From: Paenibacillus sp. HGH0039
GTDB taxonomy: Bacteria > Bacillota > Bacilli > Paenibacillales > NBRC-103111
Assembly: GCF_000411255.1 (NCBI RefSeq)
Contig: NZ_KE150413.1
Location: 1,342,999-1,406,998 of the forward strand
DNA length: 64,000 nt
Direction of reading: 5' to 3'
Every line of letters begins with the position of its first letter. The stretch's first letter is position 1. The notes under the pieces were generated by a model. The model was given only the letters and a program-made list of their open reading frames with translations, was not told the DNA's origin and did not search any database. The position numbers and the translations under genes are program-made. Shown piece after piece: positions 7,462-15,806 of this stretch.

Positions 7462-8108
7462 GCGGCTTCCCTCCACTCGGATACGGCTCCGGTAAACCGT
7501 CGTGCGTTCGCCGTGATTACATCGAAGCGGCCCGCATCAATATCGGCGAGCTTGCACAAGGAGCTGCCTACGCCGGCCGCATAGCAGCCCGCTTGCAGAT
7601 ATTCGCCGATGTTGCCGGCCGTGACGCCGCCGACGGCGACCATAGGCACCCGGTCCAGCGGTCCCATCAATTCGCGTATGTACGTAAGGCCGAGACCGGT
7701 GCTCGGGAACACCTTGACGGCCTGCGCGCCGGCTTTCCAGGCCCGGACAATCTCCGTCGGTGTCATCGCGCCGGGGAAGATAGGGATGCCTTGCGAAACC
7801 GAATAAGCGATCACGGCCTCGTCGGTGTTCGGAGTGACGAGGAAGGAAGCGCCTGCTTCGGTCGCCTGCCGAGCATCCTCCAGATCCAGAACGGTGCCCG
7901 CTCCGATAAACATGCGGCCGCCGAGCCTGCTTCTCAGTTCCCGGATCATGTCCAGTGCCCCGTCCGTATTAAGCGTGACTTCGAGGACGGTAACACCGCC
8001 TTCCAGCATCGCTTCCGCCGTGCGGATAATTTGTCCCGGTTTGACGCCCCGGAGGATGGCGATAAGTCGGGTGCGTTCCAGTTCCTGGAGTCCCTGTTCA
8101 CGTTCCAC
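7449..8108 (-). CDS. eda: KDPG/KHG aldolase
   Basis: A 219-residue class I aldolase that splits 2-keto-3-deoxy-6-phosphogluconate (or 4-hydroxy-2-oxoglutarate) to pyruvate and a second carbonyl product, in sugar-acid catabolism. Catalytic Glu43 lies in LEVTLNT and the Schiff-base Lys132 in AVKVFPS. The family motifs IGAGTVL and VTPN, and GGV followed by a glycine-rich phosphate site (AAGVGSSL), are present. The start is GTG 8108, with a weak AAGTGA site. It is the first gene of a two-gene minus-strand unit with the MBL hydrolase. No KDG kinase or uronate genes are adjacent, so the pathway partner is elsewhere. Confidence 0.92.
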   Translation of the reverse strand: MEREQGLQELERTRLIAILRGVKPGQIIRTAEAMLEGGVTVLEVTLNTDGALDMIRELRSRLGGRMFIGAGTVLDLEDARQATEAGASFLVTPNTDEAVIAYSVSQGIPIFPGAMTPTEIVRAWKAGAQAVKVFPSTGLGLTYIRELMGPLDRVPMVAVGGVTAGNIGEYLQAGCYAAGVGSSLCKLADIDAGRFDVITANARRFTGAVSEWREAAWTS

Positions 8109-8298
8109 TATCGTTCACTTCGCTTTCGGTTGTTTAAGCGGGAGAGACTCCCGTATAGCTTCATGTTATCACATGAAAAGGCGCGGCGTCATGACCAACC
8201 GGGGGAGGGACGAAGGACAAGATTATTTTAAGAAACCGCAAGCTTGGTATACAATAGAAGAAGCGTGTCAACCATTCTGTGTGAAAAGGGTGAACCCC

Positions 8299-9360
8299 AT
8301 GAAAGAAGCTCAACCCGTCAAATTAACTTCCCTCTCCAGTAAAGGAGGCTGCGGCTGTAAAATCGGTCCGGCCGATCTGTCCCAAGTTCTGCGGGGAATG
8401 CCCGCTCCGCTGCCGAATCCGAACCTGCTTGTCGGTTTGGATACGAGCGACGATGCGGGTGTATATAAACTGAGCGATGATCTGGCTCTCGTGCAGACCG
8501 TCGATTTTTTTACTCCGATTGTAGACGATCCTTATTCTTTCGGCCAGGTTGCGGCAGCGAACGCGATCAGCGATATTTACGCCATGGGCGGCAAACCGCT
8601 GACTGTGCTGAACATCGTGGCTTTTCCGATCAAAACGCTCGATAAGCAAGTGCTTACCGATATTTTGAGAGGGGCGGCCGATAAAGTCCAGGAAGCCGGC
8701 GCTACGCTTGTGGGGGGCCATTCCATTGACGATAACGAGCCGAAATTCGGCCTTGCCGTAACGGGGCTGATACATCCGGACCGGGTGCGGACCAATGCGG
8801 GAGCGAAGCCCGGGGACAAGCTCATCCTGACGAAGCCGATCGGCGTGGGCATTTTGACGACGTCCATCAAAAAGGATCAGCTTAGCGAGGAAGAGGTACA
8901 GCGCGTCACGTCGGTGATGGCGACGCTCAACAAAACAGCCGCCGAAGTCATGGACGGCTTCGAGGTGCACGCGTGCACGGACGTTACCGGCTTCGGGCTT
9001 CTCGGACACGCGTCCGAGGTTGCCAAAGGCAGCGGCGTTGGCGTGCGTATCGGCGCCAATGACGTGCCGTTTCTTCCGCGCGTGCGCGAGCTGGCCGAGG
9101 CCGGCTTCGTACCGGGCGGCACGAAGAACAATTTCGCGCACGTACAGGATACGGTCGATTTCGATCCGTCTATCGATCAAATCGGCCAGTGGATGCTGTG
9201 CGACGCGGTGACATCCGGCGGGCTGCTCATTTCGGCTGCGGCTGCGGATGCGGACGAGCTGCTGGCCCGGCTGCTCGCCGCAGGCGTCGAAGCGGCGGTG
9301 ATCGGCGAAACGACGGCCGATCATCCGGGACGGATTGCCGTCGCGAAAACCATCCGTTAA
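8299..9360 (+). CDS. selD: Selenide, water dikinase
   Basis: A 353-residue SelD, which makes selenophosphate from selenide and ATP. The N-terminal catalytic loop GGCGCKIGP has Cys18, Cys20 and Lys21; the catalytic position is Cys, not selenocysteine, so no UGA decoding is needed. Metal/ATP-binding stretches DTSDDAGVY, TVDFFTPIVDDP and GGHSIDDNEPKFGLAV follow, and TDVTGFGLLGH marks the AIRS-type C-terminal domain. ATG 8299 with AAGGGTG upstream gives normal family length. A long in-frame extension to the left overlaps the divergent aldolase gene and is rejected. It is followed 39 bases later by mnmH, the user of selenophosphate. Confidence 0.96.
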   Translation: MKEAQPVKLTSLSSKGGCGCKIGPADLSQVLRGMPAPLPNPNLLVGLDTSDDAGVYKLSDDLALVQTVDFFTPIVDDPYSFGQVAAANAISDIYAMGGKPLTVLNIVAFPIKTLDKQVLTDILRGAADKVQEAGATLVGGHSIDDNEPKFGLAVTGLIHPDRVRTNAGAKPGDKLILTKPIGVGILTTSIKKDQLSEEEVQRVTSVMATLNKTAAEVMDGFEVHACTDVTGFGLLGHASEVAKGSGVGVRIGANDVPFLPRVRELAEAGFVPGGTKNNFAHVQDTVDFDPSIDQIGQWMLCDAVTSGGLLISAAAADADELLARLLAAGVEAAVIGETTADHPGRIAVAKTIR

Positions 9361-9399
9361 CAGCCCGTTTTCCGGCAAATCAAAGGAGTGTTTGCAGCA

Positions 9400-10470
9400 A
9401 TGTTTCGTGATATTACGGTTGAACAGCTGTTAGAGCTGCAGGAGCAGCGGGGCATCCAGCTGATCGATGTGCGCTCGGAGGGAGAATTCGAAGAGTTCAC
9501 TATCCCTGGAAGCAGAAATATTCCGGTGTTCGACAACGGGGAACGTAAGGAAGTCGGCACCATTTATAAGCAGGTCAGCGTTCAGGCGGCGAAGGAGAAG
9601 GGGCTGGAGATTTTTTCGGCCAAGCTGCCGTCATTTATTAAACAATTCGAAGAAATTCCCGGCCAGAAGGCCGTCTTCTGCTGGCGCGGGGGCATGCGGA
9701 GCAAAACCGCCGCGACCGTGACATCCCTGATGGGGATTCAGATGTACAGGCTGTCGGGCGGAATCCGTTCTTACCGCAAATGGACGCATGAAAAGCTGGA
9801 AACGTTCGAGTTCAAGCCGGTCTGCGTCGTGATCGGCGGTCCGACCGGTTCGGGCAAAACCGAGCTGCTTCAGAAGCTGAAAGAAGCGGGATATCCGGTG
9901 CTGGATCTGGAGACGATGGCGCAGCACCGCGGCTCTATTTTCGGCCAGATCGGACTGCGTCCCAGCAATCAGAAGACGTTCGAGTCGAGGCTGGTCCATG
10001 AGCTGATGGAAGTCAATGAACAGCCTTTCGTCCTCGTGGAAGCCGAGAGCAAACGCGTCGGGAAGGTCGTCATGCCCGATTTCCTGTTCAATGCCAAGGA
10101 AACGGGAATCCCCCTTTTCCTGGACATTCCGATGGAGCGCCGTGTGGCCAATATCGTGGCGGACTACCAGCCGTCTTTGCATAAAGAAGAGTGTATCGAT
10201 GCGTATCAGCTCATTAAAAAGCGGATTCACTCGCCCATTGCGGCTGCCATCGAGCAGTATTTGAAGGAAGACCGGTTCGGCGAGGCGGTCGCTCTGATGC
10301 TGGAGCATTATTACGACCCCCGCTATGCGCATGCGGCGCAGAACTATGAGCAGGAAACCGTTACCCTGCAGGCCGCGGATACGGACGAAGCTTTCCGTCT
10401 CGTTACCGCCCAGCTGAAAGAGCGTTTCCCGGGGTATCGCCCTAAAGTTCAGTCATCGAACGCTGTCTGA
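9400..10470 (+). CDS. mnmH: tRNA 2-selenouridine synthase
   Basis: A 356-residue enzyme (also SelU/YbbB) that replaces sulfur by selenium in 2-thiouridine at the tRNA wobble position, via geranylation. An N-terminal rhodanese domain (about 1-125) carries the catalytic Cys94 in FCWRGGMRSK. A P-loop domain follows, with GGPTGSGKT at 146-154. ATG 9400 is used with AAAGGAG 12 bases upstream; a GTG at 9388 directly abuts that site. Together with selD it forms a minimal selenium module for tRNA modification. No selA, selB or tRNA-Sec is seen in the window. Confidence 0.95.
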   Translation: MFRDITVEQLLELQEQRGIQLIDVRSEGEFEEFTIPGSRNIPVFDNGERKEVGTIYKQVSVQAAKEKGLEIFSAKLPSFIKQFEEIPGQKAVFCWRGGMRSKTAATVTSLMGIQMYRLSGGIRSYRKWTHEKLETFEFKPVCVVIGGPTGSGKTELLQKLKEAGYPVLDLETMAQHRGSIFGQIGLRPSNQKTFESRLVHELMEVNEQPFVLVEAESKRVGKVVMPDFLFNAKETGIPLFLDIPMERRVANIVADYQPSLHKEECIDAYQLIKKRIHSPIAAAIEQYLKEDRFGEAVALMLEHYYDPRYAHAAQNYEQETVTLQAADTDEAFRLVTAQLKERFPGYRPKVQSSNAV

Positions 10471-10482
10471 CGATTTGTTTCA

Positions 10483-10527
10483 TGCACCCGTTGCTCCCGT
10501 TTTATGCGGGATGGACGGGTGTTTTTA
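10483..10527 (+). terminator. Terminator after mnmH
   Basis: CACCCGT pairs with ACGGGTG, the outer part of a longer hairpin with CCCGTTTT/GCGGGAT inside, followed by TTTTTACG. Confidence 0.65.
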
Positions 10528-10661
10528 CGTTTTTCCCCATTTTTCTTCCGGAAGCTGTGTCAAAAACGGGAGATACGCTTATACTGTATTATCCCCTGGG
10601 CATTCGTCTAGAAGACAGACAGCCGCAGCGGGGGCACACTAACAGCGGAGGTGGCGAAAGG

Positions 10662-11183
10662 ATGACGTGGATCGAATTGTCCGCGGTCTGTGCGGCAATC
10701 GCGTTTGCGGTCCTGGTCTGGCAGGCGGTGCTGGCCCTTCAGGCGTTCCGGCAATCTCTGATCCGGCTGGAGGAAGCGCTCGGACAGTCCCGGCTGAGAC
10801 TGGAGGAGACGGCGGACCGGACAGCAGAGCTTCTGCAGGAGACGAGGGAGCTCGCCGCGGAGACACGGTCGCACCTTCGCACCGCCCGGAGTGTTCTGGA
10901 CGGAGCCGCAAAGTTCGGCGCCGCCCTGCATGAAGGCGCGGAAGCTGTCGGCGGCGCGGCGTCCGCACTGGCGGAGTCGGTTCTGAAGGTACAGCAGGCT
11001 GTACATACCCGGCAGAACCGGATTGTGGAAGCAGCCGACTGGACGGCAGCGGGAATCGAGCTGTGGCGCCGGTGGCAGAACAGCAGGAACGAAGCCGCAG
11101 CCGGGTCCTCCGCACCATCGCCGGATTCAGGCGCTCCGTCCCCGGACCCTCGGGGAAAAGGCGTTTCCCCGGGTGGTCTGTAA
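10662..11183 (+). CDS. DUF948-type membrane coiled-coil protein
   Basis: A 173-residue protein. One N-terminal membrane helix (SAVCAAIAFAVLVWQAVLAL) leads to a long alpha-helical coiled coil with many Leu/Glu/Arg heptads (about residues 30-130). It ends in a proline/serine-rich tail (SSAPSPDSGAPSPDPRGKG). Helix plus coiled coil is typical of DUF948, a Firmicute family often encoded beside YtxH, as here. GGAGGTGG and AAAGG precede the ATG. The disordered tail and the repetitive DNA right after the stop suggest its 3' end has been extended or eroded by local repeats. Confidence 0.75.
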   Translation: MTWIELSAVCAAIAFAVLVWQAVLALQAFRQSLIRLEEALGQSRLRLEETADRTAELLQETRELAAETRSHLRTARSVLDGAAKFGAALHEGAEAVGGAASALAESVLKVQQAVHTRQNRIVEAADWTAAGIELWRRWQNSRNEAAAGSSAPSPDSGAPSPDPRGKGVSPGGL

Positions 11184-11646
11184 AGGCGGCAGAACCGCGG
11201 ATACGGGCAGCCCGAAGCTGCAAGGCGGTTGCCGCGTGCCGGAAGCTGAAAGTCATAGGCCCGCCCGGAGGCCCGAAGGCTCGAAGGCGGAAGGCCCGGG
11301 CTGAAGGTTGAAGTGTCGTGAGCCGTGTGCCGTGTGCTGGGAGCCCTGAGCCGTGAGCCAAGAGCCAAGTGCTGTGCGCTGTGGCCGAAAGCCAAGTGCC
11401 GTGCCCCGTGAGCCGTGCGCCTAAAGCGTACACCGTACGCCGTAAGGCGTAAGCAAGAGAACGGAAGCTGAAGGTTGAAGCCGTGAGCCGCAGACCAAAG
11501 CCGCCGGGCCACCGACGTATCGCCCCCGCTGACGCAAGGGCTAGGCTGCCGATCGGCAGAGAGCGGATGCACCGGAAGGCCGGACTGCCGGATAACGTTT
11601 CTCGCGGTCCGGAAAGACCCCACCAATTTTAAAGGAGAGATGGTAA
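11184..11646. repeat. 463-base non-coding region of degenerate GCCGTG/GAGCC repeats
   Basis: From about 11310 to 11500 the plus strand is made of many imperfect copies of a 6-8 base word, variants of CCGTGAGCC, GCCGTGTGC, AGCCAAGTGC and GCCGTACGCC. They are interspersed with GGAAGCTGAAGGTTGAAG, which occurs near 11240, 11302 and 11465. Frames are open on both strands only because of the base bias; none has a ribosome binding site or a plausible protein. The AAAGGAGAG at the end belongs to the YtxH gene. Confidence 0.75.
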
Positions 11647-11988
11647 ATGGCTAACTCGACAAGAACGAAAGATCTGGTATTCGGAGCGTTGTTCGGAAGT
11701 GTTGTGGGCGCGGTGACGGCGCTGCTATTCGCTCCCAAGTCGGGCAAGGAGCTGCGTTCGGATATTGCCGTGCAGGCGGCCAATGTGTCGGAGAAAACGC
11801 AGGAAATCGCACGCACCGTAGGGGAGAAGACGTCTGAGCTGGTCGGCAAAGCGAAAGAAGTTACGCTCAACGCCACGGAAGGAATCCGCTCTTTTAAAAG
11901 CGGTGAAGGCCAAATTCCCGGCAAGCTGGCGGCAGAGGAAATTGCGGCTTCCGAGGCGGCGCAGGATCTGGTCATTCTCGGGAAATAA
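11647..11988 (+). CDS. YtxH-domain protein
   Basis: A 113-residue protein of the YtxH/general-stress family. A glycine-rich N-terminal hydrophobic segment (LVFGALFGSVVGAVTALLFAPKSGKELR) is followed by an amphipathic helix with many Ala, Thr, Glu and Lys residues and a short tail. YtxH proteins are small and usually membrane-associated, and in B. subtilis belong to the stress and sporulation-phase set. Exact function is unknown. AAAGGAGAG lies 7 bases before the ATG. The pairing with the DUF948 protein upstream is typical, but here 463 bases of repeats separate them. Confidence 0.85.
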   Translation: MANSTRTKDLVFGALFGSVVGAVTALLFAPKSGKELRSDIAVQAANVSEKTQEIARTVGEKTSELVGKAKEVTLNATEGIRSFKSGEGQIPGKLAAEEIAASEAAQDLVILGK

Positions 11989-12002
11989 AAAAAGCAAAAG
12001 AA

Positions 12003-12035
12003 CAGCGGCGGCCCGCTAACGGGCCGCCGCTTCTT
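12003..12035 (+). terminator. Strong terminator after ytxH
   Basis: GCGGCGGCCCG and CGGGCCGCCGC form a perfect 11-bp stem with loop CTAA, followed by TTCTTT. Confidence 0.9.
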
Positions 12036-12127
12036 TATGGAACCAAAGTAAGGATCGATTGCATGGAATGCCGACGGGAACCCAAACCCGGGGGAAGGAG
12101 GCACTTGTGCAGACGGCCAGCCGCCCT

Positions 12128-13753
12128 TTAATCCACTGCCGGACAAGCGTTCCGCTTGCGGAACAGATTCGGGGAGATGCCTTCGCTTTTTTTGAAAGCG
12201 CGGCTGAAATATTTCTCGTCCTGATAGCCGACCGCTTCCGCGACCGTATTGATCTTCAGCTCCGGATCGGCCAGCAGCAGCTTGGCTTTGTTAATGCGCA
12301 GGCGCGTCACGTAATCCGATAAATTTTCTCCGAATTCGGTCTTGAACGAGCGGGAAATATGGCTTGGGCTGAGATGGAATCTCTCGGACAAATCGTCGAG
12401 CAGAATTTGTTCGCGGTAATGAAGCCGCACGTATTTCTCGATGCTGCGGATCACCGAATTCCGGTCGCCCCGCAGAAGAAACTGGGCGATGCCGGTCAGA
12501 ATGGATTCCATCCGCTTCGTCCAGATGGCCAGGTCCGGCTTTCCGTGCTCGTCAAGCGGCAGGCAGAAAGACAAGTCGTCCGCCGTGCCGAGCTGTTCCT
12601 CGCCGTCCTCATCGACCTCGTTCTCCAGCAGCAGCCGGCTGTGCAGGAGGGTAAACTCCTGCCACCACATTTCCAGCTGGCGGGTGTGGATATACGGGAG
12701 CTTGCGGATCTGCAGCTCCCACTGCTCCAGCACGCGGCGGATGCCCGCCAAGTCGTTCATCCGGACCGCCAGCGTCAGCTCGTCCTCGCGTGCGGCCAGG
12801 GGCGCCTGCAGAGTGCCGAGGGCTTGCCTGCGCACGTGATAGGGATGCAGGAAGATGTCCTGCTCCCGGAGGTTGCGCAGCTGAAGGGCCGTCTCCGCTT
12901 CGTGGAACGTGCGCTGAATCCCGGAGGGAAACGGCTGGACCGTTCCGTAGCCGAGGTGGAAGTTCCCGCGCAAGGCGGCGTACAGACCCGCGTTGATCTC
13001 TTCCAGGATCGCGCCGGCCTGGTGGAAGCGGTCGAAGAAGAGCAGGACGGCCGCATGACGGTGCCAGTGGCGGAACGCGAGGCCGAGATTGCTTTTGCTC
13101 ATAAATTCGCTGCATATGTTCGTGACTGCAAACAAGAGCAGATCCATCGCACTCTCGAACTTCGCCTGCAGCCTCGCATCCAGCGGCTGGAGGGAGACGA
13201 CGGCGGCGAGCACCTGCTTCTGATCCCGGCCGATGCCGAATTCACGCTCCAGCGTTTCCGCGTGAAGGGGATACTGCTCGGGATCGAGCAGCAGCTGGAC
13301 GAAGCTCTTGTCGGCCAGCATCGGTTTGTACAGGTTCGCTTTCGTCTCCGACTGCAGCCGCTGGGTGCGTTCGTTCTCTTCGCTGCGCCAGGCCGCGACA
13401 GCCCGGCCGACTGCTTCTTCCAGCTCCTCTTCGTCGATCGGCTTGAGCAGATAATCGAAGCTGCCGAACTGGAGAGCGCTGCGCACGTAAGTGAAATCGT
13501 CATAGCCGCTGATGACGATTGCTTTAATCGGAACGCCGCTCTCGGCGATCCGGCTGAGCACGTCAAGCCCCGTCAGGCCCGGCATCATGATGTCGGTGAA
13601 GACAAGCTGGGGCTTCTCGGCTCCCATCAGCCGGATGCCTTCTTCGCCGGATGAAGCTTCCAGCACTTCGGTAATGCCATACTGCTGCCAGTCCACGAGC
13701 AGCCGGATCGTCTCACGGACGTGAGCTTCGTCATCAATGATGAGCGCCTTCAT
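12128..13753 (-). CDS. YesN-type response regulator, AraC output domain
   Basis: A 541-residue response regulator. The receiver domain (1-120) has phospho-acceptor Asp54 in FTDIMMPG, acid pocket DDE at 7-9 and the conserved Lys in LLKPIDEEE. A long middle domain of about 270 residues follows. The C-terminus holds two AraC-type helix-turn-helices (LDDLSERFHLSPSHISRSFK; INTVAEAVGYQDEKYFSRAFK). It overlaps the sensor kinase gene by 4 bases (ATGA), so the two are co-translated. By position it should activate the divergent sugar importer at 15807-19013. Confidence 0.95.
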   Translation of the reverse strand: MKALIIDDEAHVRETIRLLVDWQQYGITEVLEASSGEEGIRLMGAEKPQLVFTDIMMPGLTGLDVLSRIAESGVPIKAIVISGYDDFTYVRSALQFGSFDYLLKPIDEEELEEAVGRAVAAWRSEENERTQRLQSETKANLYKPMLADKSFVQLLLDPEQYPLHAETLEREFGIGRDQKQVLAAVVSLQPLDARLQAKFESAMDLLLFAVTNICSEFMSKSNLGLAFRHWHRHAAVLLFFDRFHQAGAILEEINAGLYAALRGNFHLGYGTVQPFPSGIQRTFHEAETALQLRNLREQDIFLHPYHVRRQALGTLQAPLAAREDELTLAVRMNDLAGIRRVLEQWELQIRKLPYIHTRQLEMWWQEFTLLHSRLLLENEVDEDGEEQLGTADDLSFCLPLDEHGKPDLAIWTKRMESILTGIAQFLLRGDRNSVIRSIEKYVRLHYREQILLDDLSERFHLSPSHISRSFKTEFGENLSDYVTRLRINKAKLLLADPELKINTVAEAVGYQDEKYFSRAFKKSEGISPNLFRKRNACPAVD

Positions 13754-15567
13754 TCAGGTTCACCTTCTTCCTGCATAATCGGTAACGTCAGCAAGACGCG
13801 GAAACCGACGTCTTCTCCGCGGTCAATTTCCATGGTGGTCTGTTCCCGGTAATAAAGCTTGAGGCGGGAAAGCACGTTGGCCAGGCCGATATGGCTGCCG
13901 GGCTCGCCCATTTCCGCCATACAGGCTTCCAGGTCCGCCCGCAGCGCCGTCAGTTCGTTCTCGCCGATGCCGAGTCCGTTATCGGAGACTTCGATGTGAA
14001 GCAGACTGCGGTTATCGGAGGAGCGGCATACGATGCGGACGATGTTATCGCTCCGGCTGCCGTCGAATCCGTGCTTGAAATAGTTTTCGACAAGCGGCTG
14101 GATGACCATTTTGGGCACGAGAATCGATTCCAGGCCGGGTTCGAGCTCCATTTCCGCTTCAAACTGGTCCCGGAAACGTTGTTTTTGAAGCTTGATATAG
14201 GACTTCGCATAGTCCCATTCGCTTTTTAACGGAACGATCGTTTCTTCCGTTTTCATGCTGTACCGCATCATTTTGCCGAGCGAAGAAATGAGAGAATACA
14301 CCTCGCGGTCTCCCTTCTGGAGGGAACGGGCGGCGATCGACTGCAGGGCATTATTAATGAAATGCGGGTTAATCTGGGCTTGCAGCGCTTTAAGCTCATT
14401 CGTTTTATTCGCGACTTCCAGCTTATATTCCCGGAGAATCAATTCATTGATGGTGTGCATCATCGAACGGAAGCGTCTGGCGAGTACGCCGAGCTCGTCG
14501 TCGGCTTTGACCCGGATGTCCACGTTCATGTTCCCGGACTCGATTTTGTTCATATAGCCGATCAGCGCGGAGATGGGGGCCGTCATCCGCAGGGACACAT
14601 AGATCGTCACGACGGTAGCCAGTCCCAGAAAAATAACGCCGACGAGCGTCCATATGCCGGTAAGCTCCCGCTGGCTTTTGTAAAGAACGGAGTCCGGAAC
14701 TCCTTTGACGAGAAGCCAGCTGCCTCCGGGCGCATGAATGCTTTCGTAAATATGAATGCCGTTGTAGGAAGCATCCTCCGAACGGAAGTAACCGCGTTCC
14801 GCCTGGGCGGCCGATTTCTTAAGTTCCTGAAGCCACGGAACGGGTTTCTTGCTTCCTTCGGGATCGGGATGGGCCTGGTACATAATTTCGCCGGACGGTC
14901 CGATAATATAAAGTTCTTCGCTTCCTTTGGTGTAAAGCTCGTCACAGATCGCTTTGATCGTGTCGGGCGAGAAATCCAGGGACAGAGAGCCGAGCGGAAT
15001 GTTGTCCACGATGTTGGTCAAGGCCGTCTGGTAGGTGAATACGTCTCCGGACGAGTAGATGAAAAATTGCTTGCCGTAGGCGGACATCGGGTGAGGAGGC
15101 GTAATCCGGCTTTCTTCCCGGCGGATATCCGGTTTGAACGGCGCGGCTCCCTGGTCGGTCCGTACGAGCCTGTTTTCCGATAAAAGATACGATTTGCGCG
15201 CTTGTTCCACATATAAGTAAACTTGCCGCACATCCTGCGACGCATATTTCAGCGTTTGCATGGAGCGCAAAATTTCCTGCTCCGTCAGAAACAGACGCGA
15301 CTCGGAGAAGAAGTTATCCGTCCGGTTCTCCAATATTTCCATCATCACGGTATTGTGGTAGAGAAGCTTCATATTCTGCTCGACGCTCTGGAGGTAGGTA
15401 TCCAGATTGAGCTTTCCCTGGTGAATCAGATTCAGATTGTCCCGGATCGCTTTGTCTTCCAGCTTGGACTGCGTATAGAAGTGAGAGACGAGAATGGAAG
15501 TCGCGATCGGCAGGATCGTCGCCGCCAGAATAAAGGCGATCAGCTTGTTGCGGAGTCTGGACCGCAT
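13750..15567 (-). CDS. YesM-type sensor histidine kinase
   Basis: A 605-residue membrane kinase. Helix 1 (about 9-28), an extracellular sensor domain of about 270 residues, helix 2 (about 304-326) and a HAMP linker (about 327-380) lead to the His_kinase domain. Phospho-acceptor His402 is in INPHFINNALQ. The HATPase region has VENYFKHGFD and DNGLGIG. Start 15567 is chosen for GGGGGGAA 6-8 bases upstream; frames further left lack a site. This family usually senses extracellular sugars or oligosaccharides, often with the adjacent binding protein. Confidence 0.95.
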   Translation of the reverse strand: MRSRLRNKLIAFILAATILPIATSILVSHFYTQSKLEDKAIRDNLNLIHQGKLNLDTYLQSVEQNMKLLYHNTVMMEILENRTDNFFSESRLFLTEQEILRSMQTLKYASQDVRQVYLYVEQARKSYLLSENRLVRTDQGAAPFKPDIRREESRITPPHPMSAYGKQFFIYSSGDVFTYQTALTNIVDNIPLGSLSLDFSPDTIKAICDELYTKGSEELYIIGPSGEIMYQAHPDPEGSKKPVPWLQELKKSAAQAERGYFRSEDASYNGIHIYESIHAPGGSWLLVKGVPDSVLYKSQRELTGIWTLVGVIFLGLATVVTIYVSLRMTAPISALIGYMNKIESGNMNVDIRVKADDELGVLARRFRSMMHTINELILREYKLEVANKTNELKALQAQINPHFINNALQSIAARSLQKGDREVYSLISSLGKMMRYSMKTEETIVPLKSEWDYAKSYIKLQKQRFRDQFEAEMELEPGLESILVPKMVIQPLVENYFKHGFDGSRSDNIVRIVCRSSDNRSLLHIEVSDNGLGIGENELTALRADLEACMAEMGEPGSHIGLANVLSRLKLYYREQTTMEIDRGEDVGFRVLLTLPIMQEEGEPE

Positions 15568-15747
15568 CGCAATTCCCCCCTGTCGCTGCTTAGTGGTCAT
15601 GCCGGCTTCTTGTCGGCATAGTAAGTGTACATCAGGATGCCGGGCGTGCAAATACACGGGCGAAAGTTTTGCCCCAAGCGCAAAATAGTCCACCAAAGGA
15701 GCAATTTAAGGTGTGTTTAACCCCGTTAAACTGCATTACAATCACAG

Positions 15748-15753
15748 TATAAA
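15748..15753 (+). promoter_or_regulatory. Possible -10 of the first sugar ABC operon
   Basis: TATAAA lies 54 bases before the TTG start, with only a weak -35 (TTAAAC, 16-base spacer). A poor -35 is what an activator-dependent promoter would show. The cre site lies just downstream. Confidence 0.35.
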
Positions 15754-15769
15754 TCAAAAAAAGACACAT

Positions 15770-15784
15770 TTGAAAGCGATTGCA
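15770..15784 (+). promoter_or_regulatory. cre site (CcpA operator)
   Basis: TTGAAAGCGATTGCA fits the catabolite-response consensus WTGNAANCGNWNNCW at every fixed position. It lies between the possible -10 and the first permease start, a placement that normally gives repression by glucose. Confidence 0.75.
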
Positions 15785-15806
15785 CTCAGAAAGGGGGAGG
15801 GAAATC

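Noticed and set aside
8347-8367. Possible selenocysteine in SelD
   Set aside because: The catalytic loop is encoded as GGC TGC GGC TGT AAA; there is no in-frame TGA.
11184-11626. Open frames on both strands through the GCCGTG repeat field
   Set aside because: They arise from the repeat's base bias; products are Arg/Pro/Ala/Ser runs without start signals.
12359-13654. A 431-codon plus-strand frame opposite the YesN regulator
   Set aside because: No start signal or domain; the minus-strand receiver and AraC motifs are complete.
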